Part shown: positions 61,582-64,000 of the stretch, one piece after another
Position numbering within the stretch: position 1 is the stretch's first letter
Layout: each line of letters begins with the position of its first letter
From: JARRPM01 sp963792815
Lineage (GTDB): Bacteria > Pseudomonadota > Gammaproteobacteria > Pseudomonadales > Halieaceae
Length of the DNA: 64,000 nt
Direction: 5' to 3'
Assembly: GCA_963792815.1 (NCBI GenBank)
Contig: CAWBXR010000012.1
Location: forward strand, 62,001-126,000
Notes under the pieces: generated by a model
What the model saw: only the letters and a program-made list of their open reading frames with translations
What the model was told of the DNA's origin: nothing
The model's database searches: none
Position numbers and translations under genes: made by a program

Positions 61582-64000
61582 TTACAGGCCAAATACCCAG
61601 GCACCCTTCCAGCTCGCAAAATCGGAGCCGATCGCGTTGTTCTGCTCGAAGAAGCCGTTGTTGGGCAGCGACGTCGCGGAGGGTATGGAGCCGTCCTGGG
61701 TAACACCGGGCGCCCCGTCCAGGTAATTCTGGAGCTCGGGATCGACACCGCCCGACACTGTTTCGCAGCCGAAGGATACGCTGGCCAGGTTGATGTCCGT
61801 TCCCAGCAGGGCCACTGACTCTCCGGCCACCTCGAAACAGGTCGCCGAGCCGCTCACCAGCGAGTTGTACATGTCAGCCCCGGTACCCCGACGCAGCAGG
61901 ATGCCGCGTTCGCCGGAATTACCCTGGATCGACATATTGGCGATGGTGGGGTTTGAGCGAGGTTGCGCGTTTTCGTCGCCTTCTCGGTTATCCGCCTCGA
62001 TGCCGTTGTCGCCGGCGTCAGCCGCCTGCACGATCTGCACGTACTGGGCGTTGCCGTTCCAGCCGTCGGTCCAGTCCATGGAGTCGTCTCCGTTGCCGCT
62101 GAGCACCACATGCTTGAGGTTGACCGCACCACCGAACATCTCGATGCCGTCGTCCAGGTTGTTGTGCACCTGGATGTAGTCCACCGTGGTGCCCGAACCC
62201 ACGCCCTGGAAGGCGATACCGTTGAGCTGGTTTTCCGGGTCGACGTTGGAGCCGGCATACTTGACTACCACGTACCGCAGTACACCGCTGTTATCAGCGG
62301 CGTCTGCGCCACCGAAAAGCCCCGAGTTTGCCTCGCCTTCCTTGGTACAGGCTGCGGTGCCGCCCTGGGCGCCTTCCGGACAATCGTTGATCGGCGCGTT
62401 GCCGTTGATCACCAGGCCGCCCCAGAGCCCGCGGGCGTTGGCCAGGTTGGGATCACCCTGGATGTCCTCGATAGCCGTCAGGGTCACCGGCGCCATATTG
62501 GTACCCAGTGCGCGGATTCTCGAACCCCGTGAGATCACAAGGAAGTCGGCGTCGTCATCACCGATGATGGTGGTACCGGATTCAACGGTCAGCACTGCGG
62601 AGTCGGTGTTGTCACCACCCACCACGACCTTGCCATCGAGCACGTAGTAGTTACCGCGGGTCAGGGTCGTATCGGACACGATGGTCCCAGACAGGATGCA
62701 GCTTGGAGTACCGGCGATGACAGCACCGTCGGTGGTACCTGCGGGACACCCCGCCACCGGCGGGGAGGTATCGGGCATGCCGACTGTCCAGCCCGCTACC
62801 CAGTCATTGGCCGCGTCCTGCACGGCGCCGACGTAGTCGGTGTCGTCGAAGAAGCTGTCAGCTGACAGGTCGGCCGGCGCCACCGCACCACCGTTCTGGT
62901 TGACGTTGCTGGCATCCAGCCAGGCCTGTGTTTCAGCGCTACCATCGCTCACGGTGACATCACAATCCAGGGAGACACCGTCGAACACGATATCGGTGCC
63001 CTCCAGCGCAACCGACTCTCCGGCTACCTCGAGGCAGCTCGCACTGCCGCTGACCCGCGAGTTATAGATAAACGCACCGGTGCCGCGACGCAGGAGTATG
63101 CCGCGCTCGCCGCTGTTGCCGTTGATCGTCATGTTGGCGATACCCGGCATGGAACGCGGCTGGGCATTCTCGTCGCCTTCGCGATTATCCGCCTCGATAC
63201 CGTTGTCGCCCGCATTGTCGGCCTGGTCGATCTGCAGGTACTGGATATTGCCCTGCCAGCCATCAGTCCAATCCAGGGAGTCATCGCCATTGCCGGTCAA
63301 TACCACATACTTCGCGCTGACGGTGCCGCCGAAGAACTCGATACCATCGTCCAGGTTGTTGTAAACCTGCACGAACTCGACCGAGGTGCCGGAACCCACG
63401 CCCTGGAAGGCAATGCCGTTGAGCTGGTTCTCGGGGTCCACGTTGGAGCCCGCGTACTTGACCACCATGTATTTCAGGCTGCCGCTGGAATCGGTGGGAT
63501 CATCGCCGCCGAACAGGCCGGAGTTGGCTTCACCTTCCTTGGTACACGCGGCGGTGCCGCCCTGGGCGCCCTCGGGGCAGTCGTTGATGGGTGCGTTGCC
63601 GTTGATGACCACACCGCCCCACAGGCCGCGGGTATCTTCATCGGCGTTGCCCAGCAGGTCGTCGATACCGGTAAAGGTGACCGGCGCGCTGCGGGTGCCG
63701 TTCACGACCAGTTCAGAGCCGCGGGAGATCACCAGGAAGTCGCTGCTGGTGCCACCGTAGACGGTGACCCCGGCCTGCACGGTCAGGGTGGCGGAATTCT
63801 CGTTGTCGCCGCCGATCACTACCTTGCCGACCAGTTCATAAAGATTTCCGGGTGTCAGGGTGAGATTCGAGGTGATCTCGCCGATCAGTTCACAGACCCG
63901 GGAGCCGGCAACCTGCTGGGAAGCCTCTTCAGTGCCAGCCGGGCAGCCCAGGGAGGGCGTGCCGGGGTTGCTGACAGAACCGGCTACCGTCCAGCCGGCC
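61582..64000 (-). CDS. Long repetitive secreted protein, predicted beta-helix (N-terminus beyond window)
   Basis: The frame stays open to the right edge; a GTG at 63819 is only internal. About 806 residues are visible, made of two near-identical units with a period of 399 codons and the tail of a third. Each unit has SDTTLTRGNYYVLDGKVVVG, RGLWGGLVINGNAPINDCPE, then NNLDDGIEMFGG, GNGDDSMDWTDGW and GDNGIEADNREGDENAQPRS. These Gly/Asn/Asp-rich blocks suit a right-handed beta-helix with acidic, perhaps calcium-binding, loops. Proteins of this type are widespread next to TonB-dependent receptors in marine bacteria, with no known function. CPEGAQGGTAACTKEG gives conserved cysteines in each unit. 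Confidence 0.85.
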   Translation of the reverse strand, partial: AGWTVAGSVSNPGTPSLGCPAGTEEASQQVAGSRVCELIGEITSNLTLTPGNLYELVGKVVIGGDNENSATLTVQAGVTVYGGTSSDFLVISRGSELVVNGTRSAPVTFTGIDDLLGNADEDTRGLWGGVVINGNAPINDCPEGAQGGTAACTKEGEANSGLFGGDDPTDSSGSLKYMVVKYAGSNVDPENQLNGIAFQGVGSGTSVEFVQVYNNLDDGIEFFGGTVSAKYVVLTGNGDDSLDWTDGWQGNIQYLQIDQADNAGDNGIEADNREGDENAQPRSMPGIANMTINGNSGERGILLRRGTGAFIYNSRVSGSASCLEVAGESVALEGTDIVFDGVSLDCDVTVSDGSAETQAWLDASNVNQNGGAVAPADLSADSFFDDTDYVGAVQDAANDWVAGWTVGMPDTSPPVAGCPAGTTDGAVIAGTPSCILSGTIVSDTTLTRGNYYVLDGKVVVGGDNTDSAVLTVESGTTIIGDDDADFLVISRGSRIRALGTNMAPVTLTAIEDIQGDPNLANARGLWGGLVINGNAPINDCPEGAQGGTAACTKEGEANSGLFGGADAADNSGVLRYVVVKYAGSNVDPENQLNGIAFQGVGSGTTVDYIQVHNNLDDGIEMFGGAVNLKHVVLSGNGDDSMDWTDGWNGNAQYVQIVQAADAGDNGIEADNREGDENAQPRSNPTIANMSIQGNSGERGILLRRGTGADMYNSLVSGSATCFEVAGESVALLGTDINLASVSFGCETVSGGVDPELQNYLDGAPGVTQDGSIPSATSLPNNGFFEQNNAIGSDFASWKGAWVFGL
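61600..64000 (-). repeat. Tandem 399-codon repeats within the secreted protein gene
   Basis: Corresponding blocks such as the codons for INGNAPIND lie at about 62401 and 63598, 1197 bp apart, an exact codon multiple. DNA identity between the units is high in these blocks, so recombination could change the repeat number. A further unit begins beyond the edge, since the segment AGWTVAGSVSNPG at 63962-64000 matches the junction VAGWTVGMPDTSP of the unit below. Confidence 0.8.

Noticed and set aside
63819..63821. GTG at 63819 as the start of the repeat protein
   Set aside because: The frame is open upstream to the window edge and continues the repeat pattern, so the true start lies outside.
61582..64000. 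The repeats as a CRISPR array or mobile element
   Set aside because: They are 1.2 kb in-frame coding repeats, with no short spacers, terminal inverted repeats or transposase.

Overview
The window looks like chromosome of a marine, GC-rich gammaproteobacterium, probably of the Cellvibrionales (Halieaceae or Spongiibacteraceae type). Grounds for this are the TtpC/TonB2-type energy-coupling operon, the RND-YCF48-DUF1329-DUF1302 group, two fatty acid cis/trans isomerases, a wax ester synthase-like gene, and a complete gltA/sdhCDAB/sucAB-lpd-sucCD block with ATP-type pckA. The taxonomic call is inference from gene content. There is no rRNA, no insertion sequence and no CRISPR array. One tRNA gene (Glu, TTC) is present.

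Layout. 1-2.1 kb (- strand): lipid-linked genes, namely a truncated cis/trans isomerase, a chalcone-isomerase-like protein and DUF2878. 2.3-7.9 kb (-): a TonB2 operon in the order DUF3450, ttpC, exbB, exbD, tonB, TPR protein. 8-9.2 kb: a LysR regulator, a strong palindrome and a tiny divergent ORF. 9.3-24.4 kb: a hydrophobic-compound module with a DUF3313 lipoprotein, RND transporter, YCF48 propeller, DUF1329, DUF1302, two SDR enzymes, a WS/DGAT acyltransferase, a lipoprotein with a GspG-like domain, a KshA-like Rieske oxygenase and an acyl-CoA synthetase. 24.5-39.3 kb: housekeeping and mixed genes (SLC13 permease, redoxin, rlmA, recQ, a second cis/trans isomerase, ytfJ-like, aroC, prmB, folE, DUF4892, hydrolase, sixA, gpsA). 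39.4-43.2 kb: htpG with a heat-shock promoter, and pckA. 43.5-56.3 kb: the TCA block, with sdh/suc and gltA diverging from a shared promoter region. 56.4-64 kb: a KAS III enzyme, hisC, tRNA-Glu, a TonB-dependent receptor and a long repeat protein that runs off the right edge.

How it works together. The TonB2 operon can energise outer-membrane receptors such as the one at 58.8-61.4 kb. The 9-24 kb genes suggest uptake or transport (RND, DUF1302, DUF1329), oxidation (Rieske, SDRs), CoA activation and storage or esterification (WS/DGAT) of a hydrophobic substrate, with products feeding the TCA enzymes. The substrate cannot be read from the sequence.

Most striking technical feature: seven genes each carry one extra base relative to a coherent reading frame, always in the +1 sense. 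One of them is the central gene gltA. Two of the sites share the same 11-mer. This points to systematic sequence insertion errors, or less likely to real frameshifting or decay, and the affected genes are annotated here as joined reading frames.
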